Assembly (NCBI GenBank): GCA_039028975.1
Contig: JBCCHB010000020.1
Location: forward strand, 67,673-131,672
DNA length: 64,000 nucleotides
DNA from: JAHBNG01 sp039028975
GTDB taxonomy: Bacteria; Chloroflexota; Anaerolineae; Caldilineales; Caldilineaceae
Reading direction: 5' to 3'
The translations under genes were made by a program, and so were the position numbers. The notes below the pieces were generated by a model. That model was not told the origin of the DNA. It did not search any database and was given only the letters and a program-made list of their open reading frames with translations. Of this stretch, positions 35,991-45,186 are shown piece by piece (within the stretch, counting starts at the first letter, position 1; each line of letters begins with the position of its first letter).

Positions 35991-37223
35991 CTAAAGTGAC
36001 GTCCCCTCTTGATAAGAGAATGTCAAGCCTGCATTCTTCTGGAGACGCTCCAAAAGCGGCTCTCCCATGGCAATCGATGGGGTCAGTACGCCACCCACGT
36101 CAGGTGTTTCATCCTTTGCCAAACAGACGGCACTTTCAGCAAACATCTTTGAGGTAGATCCGTATCCTGGATCCATATCACCAGTGACTTTTCCAACAGC
36201 TGTTGAGCCGTCCGCCAGGGTAGCAATAAATCGCAGGTTGTAAAAGCCCGCTTCTCGTTTAGCCTGATTGGGCCCCTCACCTGGTTTTGGCGACACCCAA
36301 TCCAGCCCCTTTTTCATAAATGAGACTGATGTTGCCAGCATCAGGATTCCCAACGCTCCAGCGGCTTGGATTCCCTTGATCCTGCCCATCAAGCCATCGC
36401 CACTCATGACGGCCTCATCGTAGCGAAACTCTTTGCCATATAGGTATCCACCTAGTGCGTTGCTTCGACGGACGACTTTTGTGTTGATTCCCGCCATGAT
36501 AAATGGGTAGATCCAACTTTTGCTGGCCTCTTCATAGACAACTTTCTGCAAGTCCCGCTCATCTGGCCCGCTCTGTTCGCCAACAGGGTTGAGACTATAA
36601 GGGTTGAGCAGAATGCCAAAGATACTTTTGTTCTTAGCGGCTTTGTCCATAACATTAGTTAAGGATGCGTATGTTCCACCACTAACGGCTCCATCAAAGG
36701 CCTTTACCCGCATCCTAATCTGCTTAGCAGGCTGGCCGCTCCTCTTTATAGCTTCTTTTTGCATAAAGAAGACACCTATGTCTGAAGGAATTGAATCAAA
36801 ACCACATGTATGGACTATTTTTGTCCCGTTGGCAAGAGCAGCTTCATGGTGCTGGTCGATCATTTGACGCATCCATGGGACCTCTCCAGTTAAGTCACAG
36901 TAGTGGGTCTGATTAGCCACGGAGGCCGCAACCAACTTAGAGCCATATTTGTCATAGGGGCCAACCGTCGTGCAGATCACCCGAGTCCTTTGCACCATCA
37001 AATTGAGGCTCTCTTCATCCTGGCTATCGGCAATCACCAAAGGCACTGTATCATCTGCCACAGCGGCTCTAACCGTTTCCAGCTTTTGCTTGTCTCTGCC
37101 GCCCATTGCCCACTTGACGCCTTTGTCGACGCCATAGATCTTAAATAGATGCTCTGCGACCAACCGCCCTGTAAAGCCCGTGGCACCCCATACAATGATG
37201 TCAAATTCTCTGTCGTTGTTCAT
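35991..37223 (-). CDS. Saccharopine-dehydrogenase-like (trans-acting enoyl-reductase-type) oxidoreductase
   Basis: A 410-residue protein with an N-terminal Rossmann site IIVWGATGFTGRLVAEHL, GGRDKQKLE, RVICTTVGPYDKYGSKLV and YCDLTGEVPWMRQMI; also HTCGFDSIPSDIGVFFM. These are characteristic of the saccharopine dehydrogenase-like group that includes the mycobacterial trans-acting enoyl reductase. Acting on a lipid precursor is plausible given the acyl-CoA cluster, but a substrate cannot be read from sequence. No ribosome site is obvious. Confidence 0.82.
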   Translation of the reverse strand: MNNDREFDIIVWGATGFTGRLVAEHLFKIYGVDKGVKWAMGGRDKQKLETVRAAVADDTVPLVIADSQDEESLNLMVQRTRVICTTVGPYDKYGSKLVAASVANQTHYCDLTGEVPWMRQMIDQHHEAALANGTKIVHTCGFDSIPSDIGVFFMQKEAIKRSGQPAKQIRMRVKAFDGAVSGGTYASLTNVMDKAAKNKSIFGILLNPYSLNPVGEQSGPDERDLQKVVYEEASKSWIYPFIMAGINTKVVRRSNALGGYLYGKEFRYDEAVMSGDGLMGRIKGIQAAGALGILMLATSVSFMKKGLDWVSPKPGEGPNQAKREAGFYNLRFIATLADGSTAVGKVTGDMDPGYGSTSKMFAESAVCLAKDETPDVGGVLTPSIAMGEPLLERLQKNAGLTFSYQEGTSL

Positions 37224-37805
37224 ATCGATTTGGATTTTTGTATAATGCTGTAAATGGTTTGAGAGCTGAAAGTTGATGCTTCTTCCCTGCTCAATGCAAG
37301 CATATTTGAGTCAAGTAGTCGCTTTGTGCGCGTCCAAGAAGAAACTGAGTTTTTTGTCTGCCAGAGTGAGAGCAATGCCAAACCGCTCAAAAACCTATAT
37401 AGTGAAAAGTTGCACTTTTAGCACAGATTTCGAATGGTCAAACCCTAGACAAATGAGGCCGCAGAAGCCACTGAGAGGCCCTAGAAACCTCAAAAGCGCC
37501 AAAATAGACCAAATTTTGGTTCGAGACCTGTACAAAAGCTAGGCATTCGCAACCAAGGTGCAATTTTGCACTATCTCAGTTTCTCGATGAAGGGATGACC
37601 AACGCCAACTCTGTGTGAATAGCGATATTCTCTATTGTACTAAAATTCTGCCTCAATTCAGTAATCAGTAGAGCACAATGAATTGGACCTGAGACCAACT
37701 GACTCCAGACTATGCAACCGAATGGGTGAATCAGTCAGTATTGATGTATGATGCACTTACAGGGAAGGTGCGACGAAATATATCATGTAAAAGATAGGAT
37801 AGATA
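37224..37805. other. Intergenic region between divergent genes
   Basis: About 580 bases separating the reductase (minus) from the MttB-family gene (plus). A related pair GTTGCACTTTTAGCAC (near 37409) and GGTGCAATTTTGCAC (near 37557) could be a duplicated regulator site. A 89-codon open frame at 37273-37542 lacks a ribosome site and recognisable features. Confidence 0.4.
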
Positions 37806-39371
37806 ATGAGTAATGTAGCCCAATCCCCCCAAGCCAGTAGTAAAGTTCGCCGGGGGGGGAGCCGTGGCCGTCGCCGTGAAAAGGCCGGCATCCGCGCGCC
37901 TATGCTCAACGCATTGACCCGTAACCTGCCCGTTACGGAACTGCTGAACATGGAGCAGATCGAAAAAATCGACCACGAGTCCATGCGCATTTTGGAAGAG
38001 GTCGGTTGTGATTTTCGCGATCCCGTTGCGCTAAGGCATTGGAAAGAGGCTGGAGCGAAGATTGATGGCGAACGGGTCTACGTCGATCGGGCCATGATCA
38101 AGGAGCTAATTAAAACCATCCCGACCGATATTACCCTCCATGCTCGGAACCCGCAGAAGACAGTGCATCTGGGAGGCCCCGATTCTATCTTTGTCCCCAT
38201 GACCGGCGCACCCTTTCTGCGTGATTTAGAAGACGTGCGCCGCCATCCTACGCTGGATGATCTGGCCATGTTCCACAAGCTTGCCCAGATGTTGCCGGCT
38301 ATCCATTCGTCAGCCCATCACATTGTGGAACCCATGGACCATCCGGTCTCCCACCGCCATTTGCGCATCACCTACTCGTCTATGAAGTATTCGGACAAGA
38401 CCTTTATGGGCATGACCACGTCAGGGAAGAACGCGGAAGATGTACTGGATATGTGCGAGATTCTCTTTGGCAAAGGATACCTGGACGATCACTGCGTGGT
38501 AACGGGCAACGTCAACGGTAATTCACCTCTGGTATGGGACCAGACCATGCTCTCATCACTACGGGCATTCAATCGGCGCAAGCAGCCAGTATTAATATCC
38601 CCCTTTGTGCTCGGTGGAGCCAACACGCCGGCCTCTATGGTGCCAACAGTTGTCCAGTTGAATGCGGAAGCACTGGTCTGTTTGGCTTACTCCCAAATTG
38701 TGCGCAAAGGTGCACCGGTTATTTACGGACACTATCTTTCTACCGTTTCCATGCAGTCTGGTGCACCCATGGCTGGCACGCCCGAAATTTCACTCATGAA
38801 CTTCATGATTGGTCAACTGGCTCGGCACTATAACTTGCCCTGGCGTACCTCAAATACGCTCGGAGGCTCAGCCTATTTGGATGCCCAAGCCGGGTATGAA
38901 AGTGCGACAACACTCATGGCCGTTATGCTGTCGGGTGCTCACTACATTTGGCATTCGGCTGGCTGGAACGAAGGAGGAATGCACTGCTCGGTGGCCAAGT
39001 TTGTCACCGATGCAGAGCAGTGTGCCATGGCCTACCGAATGGCCGAAGGGCCGCGCTGGGATGATTTTGACGAAGCCTTGGCTGCGGTACGTGATATCGG
39101 GCCTGGCGGGCACTATCTGGGCCATCCCCACACGATAGAGAACTTTGAGCGAGCCTTCTTTATGCCCAAATTATTGGAGAATAGCTCGATTGAGCAATGG
39201 GAAGTCGATGGGTCTAAAAGTATTACCCAACGGGCGTTGGAACACGCAAAGATGCTGCTTAAGCAATATGAAGAACCTAGGCTCGATCCGGCAATCAATG
39301 ACGCTCTGCTCGACTTTGTGAGGCGTCGAGAGCGGGAGATTCCATTGGGTGGGTTGAATCAAGAATTCTAG
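37806..39371 (+). CDS. MttB-family (non-pyrrolysine) trimethylamine/betaine methyltransferase homologue
   Basis: A 521-residue protein, AGGA 6 bases before ATG. After a basic N-terminus it follows the MttB family: LNMEQIEKIDHESMRILEEVGCDF, HPTLDDLAMF, GAPMAGTPEISLMNF and the glycine-rich late strands (LGGSAYLDAQAGYES). Classical MttB has an amber-encoded pyrrolysine. This frame has no in-frame TAG, so it belongs to the non-pyrrolysine group, of which MtgB demethylates glycine betaine. It is expected to pass a methyl group to a corrinoid protein, but none is encoded in the window. The following flavoenzyme supports quaternary or tertiary amine catabolism. Confidence 0.85.
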   Translation: MSNVAQSPQASSKVRRGGSRGRRREKAGIRAPMLNALTRNLPVTELLNMEQIEKIDHESMRILEEVGCDFRDPVALRHWKEAGAKIDGERVYVDRAMIKELIKTIPTDITLHARNPQKTVHLGGPDSIFVPMTGAPFLRDLEDVRRHPTLDDLAMFHKLAQMLPAIHSSAHHIVEPMDHPVSHRHLRITYSSMKYSDKTFMGMTTSGKNAEDVLDMCEILFGKGYLDDHCVVTGNVNGNSPLVWDQTMLSSLRAFNRRKQPVLISPFVLGGANTPASMVPTVVQLNAEALVCLAYSQIVRKGAPVIYGHYLSTVSMQSGAPMAGTPEISLMNFMIGQLARHYNLPWRTSNTLGGSAYLDAQAGYESATTLMAVMLSGAHYIWHSAGWNEGGMHCSVAKFVTDAEQCAMAYRMAEGPRWDDFDEALAAVRDIGPGGHYLGHPHTIENFERAFFMPKLLENSSIEQWEVDGSKSITQRALEHAKMLLKQYEEPRLDPAINDALLDFVRRREREIPLGGLNQEF

Positions 39372-39607
39372 CAAGAGTTGGAGTAAAATATAGTCTTCTT
39401 CACATCATCACAATGATAGGCGCAAACTTTGACTCAGAACAGCGCAAAATTACCGAGTGTTCCACTGTGGATGCATTATCTTATAGTGAGCTCTGTTTGA
39501 AAACAGTAGTTCGTCTTCTCTGGTAGAAACCATAGGAAACTACCGTTTTCAACACAACCGCACTTTAGAAACACAACTTTAAAGAGACTGTTATAGATAC
39601 AATCCCC

Positions 39608-41650
39608 ATGCACAACGACCCACTCTTCCAACCTTTTCAGCTTAAGCACCTTACGCTTAAAAATCGCATCATGAGCACCAGCCACGCTCCTGCTTATGCA
39701 GATGATGCCATGCCCAAAGAGCAATATCAGCTCTACCACGAAGAGAAAGCCAAGGGTGGCATTGGCCTCACCATGTTTGGCGGATCCTCCACCGTGGATA
39801 TCGATTCTCCTGCTAGCTTTGGTCAGCTTGACGTGAGCCATGATCGGGTAATTCCTTACTTCCAGCAGATGGCAGATCGAGTCCACAAACATGGGGCTGC
39901 GCTTATGTGTCAGATCACCCATATGGGACGGCGCACCATGTGGGATTTAGGTGAGTGGTTACCCACGGTGGCTCCTTCTGCCGTGCGCGAACATGCCCAT
40001 CGCTCTTTTCCTAAAGCTATGGAAGATTTTGATATCGAGCGCATCATTAAAGCCTATGGTGCCGCAGCCTTGCGGTGTCAGGAAGGTGGATTGGATGGCA
40101 TTGAGATCTCGGCACATACGCCTCACCTACTTGACAGCTTCTGGACACCTACCGTGAATCTGCGCACTGACGAATGGGGTGGTTCGTTGGAGAATCGAAT
40201 GCGCTTTGGCATGGAGGTGATTCAGGAGGTGCGGCGTCAGGTCGGTGACGACTACATTGTGGGCATTCGCTTGTCCGGTGATCAGATGCTTCAGGGCGGG
40301 CTTGGTCATGATGAATGTGTGAAGATCGTACAGATCTTGGCGGCCACCGGTCTGCTCGACTTCTTCAACGTTACCAAAGGCAACGGCATTACCGAACGAG
40401 CGCTAACCAACGTGATTCCCACCATGGGCATGCCCAGCGCATCGGCCTTGGATGTGGCTTCGGCCATCAAGGCCAAGGCAGACGTGACCGTCTTCCACGC
40501 CACTCGCATTACCAGCGTTTCCACAGCGCGCCATGCCATTCGCGAGGGGATGGTAGATTTGGTGGCGATGACGCGTGCCCACATCGCGGATCCCCATTTG
40601 GCTAACAAAACCATGCGGGGAGAGGAAGATCAGATCCGGCCCTGCGTTGGGGCCAACTACTGCATCGATCAAATTTATATTGGCGGGCAGGCCGTTTGCC
40701 TGCACAATCCAGCCACAGGGCGCGAAGCCAAGATACCCCATGCGATTCCCAAAAGTGACAATCCAGGTCGGAAGGTGGTGGTGGTTGGTGCCGGACCATC
40801 TGGCCTGGAAGCAGCCCGAGTCTGTGCCGAACGTGGCCACCATGTCACCCTATTTGAGGCTGCACCGCAGCCTGGTGGACAGGTAAGATTGGCATCGCAA
40901 GTTGAGCGGCGCGCCGATCTCATTGGCATTACGGATTGGCTCTACGGACAAGTGCAGAAGCTGGGTGTGACGGTCCATTTCAATCGTTATGTTAGCTCCG
41001 AGGATGTCCAAACTGAGCAACCCGATGTGGTCATTGTTGCGACTGGTGGCGAGCCAAATGTCACGTTTTTGGGCACAGGGGCAGAGCTTGTCGATTCCAC
41101 GTGGGACGTATTGGGCGGCTACGCAAAAGTAGGCGAAACGGTGCTGCTCTTTGATGACAATGGACGACATCCGGGCATTTCGTGTGCCGAATTTATGGCC
41201 GAGAAGGGAGCAGCGGTGGAAATTGTGACGCCAGATCGCATGGTAGGTCACGATATCCACGGTACCAATCACCCAGGATACATGCAGCAGCTTTACAAGC
41301 ATAAGGTTACCCTTACTCCCGATCACAGGTTGGTGGAAGTAGTATGTGAGGGAGATAAATCGGTGGCAACGCTTCATAATGAATTTACCGATGAGACGAT
41401 AGACCGTTGGGTCGATCAAGTTGTGGTAGAGCACGGCACTCTGCCAGTTGATGAACTGTATATGGAACTGCGCCCCAATTCAAGCAATGGAGGTGAGGTT
41501 GACCTGCATGCACTGGTGGATGTGCAGCCCCAGACCATCGTGCGGAATCCTGCTGGCAACTATCAACTCTTCCGCGTGGGCGATGCCGTTGCAAGTCGCA
41601 ACATTCACGCAGCCATCTACGATTCGCTACGGCTGTGCGTGGTGCTGTAG
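39608..41650 (+). CDS. DgcA/TMADH-like FMN-FAD iron-sulfur oxidoreductase (N-demethylase)
   Basis: A 680-residue protein. Residues 1 to about 350 are an Old-Yellow-Enzyme TIM barrel (PFQLKHLTLKNRIMSTSH, MCQITHMGRR, DGIEISAHTPHLLDSFWTP). Then comes an iron-sulfur segment, then an NAD(P)/FAD domain (VVVVGAGPSGLEAARVCAERG). Trimethylamine dehydrogenase and 2,4-dienoyl-CoA reductase have four cluster Cys; here the first part reads CVGANYC and the last LC in AVCLHNP, so one Cys is Ala. From memory, dimethylglycine demethylase DgcA has the same pattern. With the MttB-family gene it suggests stepwise demethylation of a betaine. No ribosome site is obvious at ATG 39608. Confidence 0.82.
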   Translation: MHNDPLFQPFQLKHLTLKNRIMSTSHAPAYADDAMPKEQYQLYHEEKAKGGIGLTMFGGSSTVDIDSPASFGQLDVSHDRVIPYFQQMADRVHKHGAALMCQITHMGRRTMWDLGEWLPTVAPSAVREHAHRSFPKAMEDFDIERIIKAYGAAALRCQEGGLDGIEISAHTPHLLDSFWTPTVNLRTDEWGGSLENRMRFGMEVIQEVRRQVGDDYIVGIRLSGDQMLQGGLGHDECVKIVQILAATGLLDFFNVTKGNGITERALTNVIPTMGMPSASALDVASAIKAKADVTVFHATRITSVSTARHAIREGMVDLVAMTRAHIADPHLANKTMRGEEDQIRPCVGANYCIDQIYIGGQAVCLHNPATGREAKIPHAIPKSDNPGRKVVVVGAGPSGLEAARVCAERGHHVTLFEAAPQPGGQVRLASQVERRADLIGITDWLYGQVQKLGVTVHFNRYVSSEDVQTEQPDVVIVATGGEPNVTFLGTGAELVDSTWDVLGGYAKVGETVLLFDDNGRHPGISCAEFMAEKGAAVEIVTPDRMVGHDIHGTNHPGYMQQLYKHKVTLTPDHRLVEVVCEGDKSVATLHNEFTDETIDRWVDQVVVEHGTLPVDELYMELRPNSSNGGEVDLHALVDVQPQTIVRNPAGNYQLFRVGDAVASRNIHAAIYDSLRLCVVL

Positions 41651-41856
41651 CAGGCGTCAACAATGACGCTCAAGTAGACATAACGAGCCTGTATCAAAAG
41701 CCTAAACGAACCAAGAAGGAAACGAAGAACATGGGGTTTTTCCCTGAGAGCTTGTGGATCTTCTTGGGATTTGGTGATGGCTTTGCCACTCTGCGATCGA
41801 TTCTATAATGCCGTAGACTAAAGAGAATCAGCAGCTAAACATGCAACAGGCTGCAA

Positions 41857-42068
41857 CACGGGGACGAAAATCGAACAAAAGTTAGAAGATTTCGCCAATT
41901 TTTATCTTTCTAATCTTTTCAACCCTATTATTTACAGCGCAGACAATCAATCATTCATTCATTCATCCGACTGTACCACGGAAGGATGAAAATCGAACAA
42001 AGATTAGAAGATTGTGCAGATTCTTAATCTTCCTACTCTTTTCATCTTTGTTTATTTACAGGGCAGAC
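41857..42068. repeat. Two direct copies of an AT-rich, hairpin-forming repeat
   Basis: 41857-41944 and 41977-42068 share GAAAATCGAACAAA, TTAGAAGATT, then AATCTT.., TTTACAG and GCAGAC at the end. Each contains an inverted pair (TTAGAAGATT / AATCTTyCTA). A short ATTC tetranucleotide run separates them. The remainder of 41651-42186 holds nothing I can assign. Confidence 0.6.
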
Positions 42069-42186
42069 TGCAATGTCTTCGGGATGCGACAAACCGTGGG
42101 TTAAGTGACCAATCCCCGTCTTCACGGGGACAAGCCGACTGCGAGCTACTGACAACAAGCAACTCATTAAAGAGGAGGAAATGGAG

Positions 42187-42654
42187 ATGGAACATTTCAA
42201 GACGGACTGGAAAGAACAAGGTGTCCGTATTGTCAAAAAGGACCAGCTAGATACCAATACCGCCCAAACGCCAGGGATGGAGCGAATGGCAGCCATTACT
42301 TCTCAATCAGCCAATGCCAAAAAGATTTGGGCTGGCACCGTTAAAATTGATCCCGATGCCAAAACGGGGGCGCATCACCACGGCGAGCTTGAATCAATCA
42401 TCTACGTAGTCAGTGGCAAAGCCAAAATGCGCTGGGGAGAAAAACTAGAATATGTGGCCTATGCCGAAGAGGGTGACTTTATTTTTGTGCCGCCATTTGT
42501 ACCACACCAAGAGATGAACGGCAGCCCAGATAAACCGCTGCAGTGTGTGCTTGTACGAAACGACCAAGAACCGATTGTGGTGAACTTGGACATTCCTACC
42601 GTTGATGAACCTGAAGAGGTTATTTGGACCGATCCTCACCATCCTGGTGAATAG
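42187..42654 (+). CDS. Cupin-domain protein
   Basis: About 155 residues. AGGAGG at 42173-42178 is 8 bases before ATG 42187 but only 2 before ATG 42181, so I take the second. A single cupin barrel: motif 1 with GAHHHGELESIIYVVSGK (three His and Glu as metal ligands), motif 2 GDFIFVPPFVPHQEMN with the fourth His. Metal-binding small-molecule enzymes or sensors share this fold; substrate unknown. It follows the amine-demethylation genes but with over 500 bases between, so operon membership is doubtful. Confidence 0.85.
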   Translation: MEHFKTDWKEQGVRIVKKDQLDTNTAQTPGMERMAAITSQSANAKKIWAGTVKIDPDAKTGAHHHGELESIIYVVSGKAKMRWGEKLEYVAYAEEGDFIFVPPFVPHQEMNGSPDKPLQCVLVRNDQEPIVVNLDIPTVDEPEEVIWTDPHHPGE

Positions 42655-42768
42655 GCACCAGTACTGGCTTTCTATTCTGGGGCTGATTTCTATAGATATT
42701 CAGATAATCATTTGCTTCTTTGGTGGCGCAGAGCGACCAATTCGTGCTTGGTGACAGATACGTAGCAT

Positions 42769-42836
42769 CCTCAACAGATTGAACGGATTCTATAGATCTT
42801 CCTCTTTAATCTGTTCCATCTTTACGATCTGTTGAG
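42769..42836. repeat. Inverted repeat between cupin and DUF1295 genes
   Basis: CCTCAACAGAT at 42769-42779 is the reverse complement of 42826-42836, with further weak pairing inside. The inner AT-rich text resembles the hairpin repeats at 41.9 kb, so it may be a diverged relative or a cupin terminator. Confidence 0.5.
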
Positions 42837-42898
42837 GAAAATCTCTTTCTGAAAAACTATACCAAGCATGCGGCCTGAGATTCGCAAGAGCAAATCAT

Positions 42899-43771
42899 AT
42901 GCAGAAACAGGAAAGACGTTCTCTTGCTATTTTTCCGATATTGGTCTTATTTGGCCTGAGTATGGCATGGGCAGGTAGTCAAGGTGGAGTAACTGTTGCA
43001 GGAGTACCACTCTATCTAGCCGCAGTTGGACTGATCTTTGTTATCCAGTGGCTTGCTTTTGTCCCTGCATACCGACAACAGAGCGAGAAATTCTTCGACC
43101 TGACGGGTAGTCTCACTTATATCACGATAATGCTTTTGACCTTAACACTCAATCCATTGCGCGATGCCCGCTCGTACTTGGTTGCTATCTTGGTGATCAT
43201 ATGGGCCGTACGGCTAGGTAGCTTTCTCTACCGCCGCGTCCGTCAGGCCGGGAAGGATGGCCGCTTTGATGAGTTGAAGCCATACTTCTGGACCTTCCTC
43301 AATGTTTGGACCCTACAGGCTTTATGGGTGACCTTTACTGCCGCAGCAGGATTAGCGGTCCTTACTACCGCCAATCGCCAAGCTTTGGGGCCATTTGCCC
43401 TGATTGGCCTACTCTTGTGGGGAATCGGCATTACTATTGAGGTTATAGCAGACATACAGAAGAGTCGTTTTCGTGCTAATCCGGCCAATAAGGAGCAATT
43501 TATCCAGACGGGACTTTGGCGTTATTCCCGTCATCCCAACTATTTGGGGGAAATTATTCTTTGGGTTGGAATTTGTATCATTGCTCTGCCCATTCTTCAA
43601 GGGTGGCAGTGGGTTGCCCTCATTTCACCAGTATTTGTCACGCTCCTGCTAACCCGAGTCAGCGGTATTCCCCTCCTTGAGCAGAGAGCCGATACCAGGT
43701 GGGGCGGTCAGGAAGCATATGAGGCGTATAAAGCGCGGACACCAGCACTGGTGCCGCGCTTTTATACTTAA
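42899..43771 (+). CDS. DUF1295-family membrane protein (steroid-5-alpha-reductase-like fold)
   Basis: A 290-residue polytopic membrane protein with about seven helices. The C-terminus carries the DUF1295/ICMT-like signature: GLWRYSRHPNYLGEIILW, then GIPLLEQRADTRWGGQEAYEAYKARTP split over residues about 255-282. Related families are NADPH-dependent steroid reductases and membrane methyltransferases; specific activity is unknown. Start ATG 42899 has only a weak ribosome site. A terminator hairpin overlaps the last codons. Confidence 0.85.
   Translation: MQKQERRSLAIFPILVLFGLSMAWAGSQGGVTVAGVPLYLAAVGLIFVIQWLAFVPAYRQQSEKFFDLTGSLTYITIMLLTLTLNPLRDARSYLVAILVIIWAVRLGSFLYRRVRQAGKDGRFDELKPYFWTFLNVWTLQALWVTFTAAAGLAVLTTANRQALGPFALIGLLLWGIGITIEVIADIQKSRFRANPANKEQFIQTGLWRYSRHPNYLGEIILWVGICIIALPILQGWQWVALISPVFVTLLLTRVSGIPLLEQRADTRWGGQEAYEAYKARTPALVPRFYT
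43730..43766 (+). terminator. Terminator overlapping the 3' end of the DUF1295 gene
   Basis: AAAGCGCGGACACCAG pairs with CTGGTGCCGCGCTTT around a 2-base loop with one bulged A, followed by TTAT. The stem lies within the last dozen codons. A 14-base palindrome, AGAATCCGGATTCT, follows at 43792-43805. Confidence 0.7.
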
Positions 43772-43911
43772 TCCCAGAGTAAATAAGAATGAGAATCCGG
43801 ATTCTTAGACTCTATGGACTCTATGTCTTATCAGATGTAGTGTGGGTAGGAATAGAGTAAAAAAACTGGATTGTCCTCAAACATTTTTTCGTTCCCCATG
43901 AACGGGAGAAA

Positions 43912-44241
43912 TTTGCGAACCTTCTTACAGCATCGGGGCAGATTCAGTGGGTTTCAAAAGCCCTTCAGCATATTGAGCAAAATCGACACGAGTCGGTGTT
44001 GGTAGAAAAGCTAGCCGAAATGGTGTGTATGAACAGAACCAGCTTTCACGAAAATTTCAAAGAGATGGTGCACATTTCACTGCTGCAATATGCCAAATCG
44101 ATGAAGCTCTATCGGGTGCAGACGTTGCTCCTAGAAGGAAAGAACGCTAGCGAGTCGGGATAAATGGGCAGCTACAAGGACCTTGCCCAATTCAGCCGCG
44201 AATATAAGCGCCATTTTGGAATTGCACTGTCGGCTACTTGA
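43912..44241 (+). pseudogene. AraC-family regulator relic
   Basis: The frame from 43912 reads ISKALQHIEQ-like text (WVSKALQHIEQNRHESV), MNRTSFHENFKEMVHIS, LQYAKSMKLYRVQTLLLEGK, then a TAA at 44161 where relatives have AGYLVGY, and resumes in frame with QFSREYKRHFGIALSAT. This is the DNA-binding half of the same AraC type found at 48854 and 58705. The N-terminal half is missing and a stop interrupts the second helix-turn-helix, so it is a decayed copy. Confidence 0.85.
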
Positions 44242-44383
44242 GCTATTCGCTTGGACGAAAAACAGCGCCCTCTTGCCACTGCTTATCGAACCTTGGAACA
44301 GAAATCCGTCCAGCGAATAGTCAGGACAAAGGGTCTTCCATAATCTAGCACTTCAACCAAAGGGGTAGCTCTGGTCAGATCTA

Positions 44384-45037
44384 TTAGACAGCAAGCAATT
44401 GGGCAACTGCTGGGTGGCCTGCTTCCAGTGCAATTGCGTAAGCAGATTGCCCGTCAGGCTTCTTAACCGCCGGATTGGCACCGTAGGACAAAAGTAATTT
44501 GACCATCTCCAGTTGCCCATTGTGAGCTGCACCCATCAACGGCGTAAAGTCATCGCGTTGCTTCGCGTTTACATCGGCGCCCGCATCGAGCAGAAGGACA
44601 GCAATCTCTAGGTGCTGATGGGCAACTGCTGAGTGCAAGGGCATCACCTGCTGACTGTTTTCCGAAGCTGAATTTACTTCCGCACCCAAAGAAAGCAGCA
44701 ACTCAACGATGGGTTTATGACCAAAAAAAGCCGCTAGACCTAGGGGCTGAAAGCCATCGGGCGCGTATGCGTTAACCAATTTAGGATCGGCTGCAAGATG
44801 CGCAGTTACTGAATCAAGCGCTCCAGCCGCAGCTGCCTCAAACAGGGTCAGCCGCGCGCCATGCTCGATCAAGAGAGCAGCAATTTCCTTGTGCCCATTG
44901 TAAGTTGCCAGCAGTATGACAGATAAACCATCACCTCTTTTTGAATTGACAAGTGCTGGCGTCTCCGCTACTAGCTGCCGCACAGTTTGTACATCCCCAT
45001 CCGTAATGGCCGTACAAAACTTGTCTGTTGTTTCCAT
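44384..45037 (-). CDS. Ankyrin-repeat protein
   Basis: 217 residues from ATG 45037, where GGAGG lies just upstream; the ATG 4 codons earlier would put that ribosome site inside the gene. About six ankyrin repeats, for example DGLSVILLATYNGHKEIAALL, GFQPLGLAAFFGHKPIVELL and DDFTPLMGAAHNGQLEMVKLL with LLSYGANPAVK turns. No other domain or signal peptide. Ankyrin repeats bind proteins; the partner is unknown. It is flanked by AraC relics and an AraC regulator. Confidence 0.88.
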   Translation of the reverse strand: METTDKFCTAITDGDVQTVRQLVAETPALVNSKRGDGLSVILLATYNGHKEIAALLIEHGARLTLFEAAAAGALDSVTAHLAADPKLVNAYAPDGFQPLGLAAFFGHKPIVELLLSLGAEVNSASENSQQVMPLHSAVAHQHLEIAVLLLDAGADVNAKQRDDFTPLMGAAHNGQLEMVKLLLSYGANPAVKKPDGQSAYAIALEAGHPAVAQLLAV

Positions 45038-45186
45038 GAATCCTCCCAAGAGATCCTACATGCGCTACATGGCTAAGCCTTCTAAGGCGTACATATAACG
45101 TTCTTCACATTCGAAATCCTCACAACCACGATGGGTGTAAGTGGTTTGTAGTATACCGTGGAAGGGGACAGAGTGCTTCTCGATAA

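Noticed and set aside
37273..37542. 89-codon open frame in the gap before the MttB-family gene
   Set aside because: No ribosome site, no membrane segment or motif, composition like non-coding DNA.
37806..39371. Pyrrolysine (amber read-through) in the MttB-family gene
   Set aside because: The frame is open from start to a single stop; no in-frame TAG at the catalytic position.
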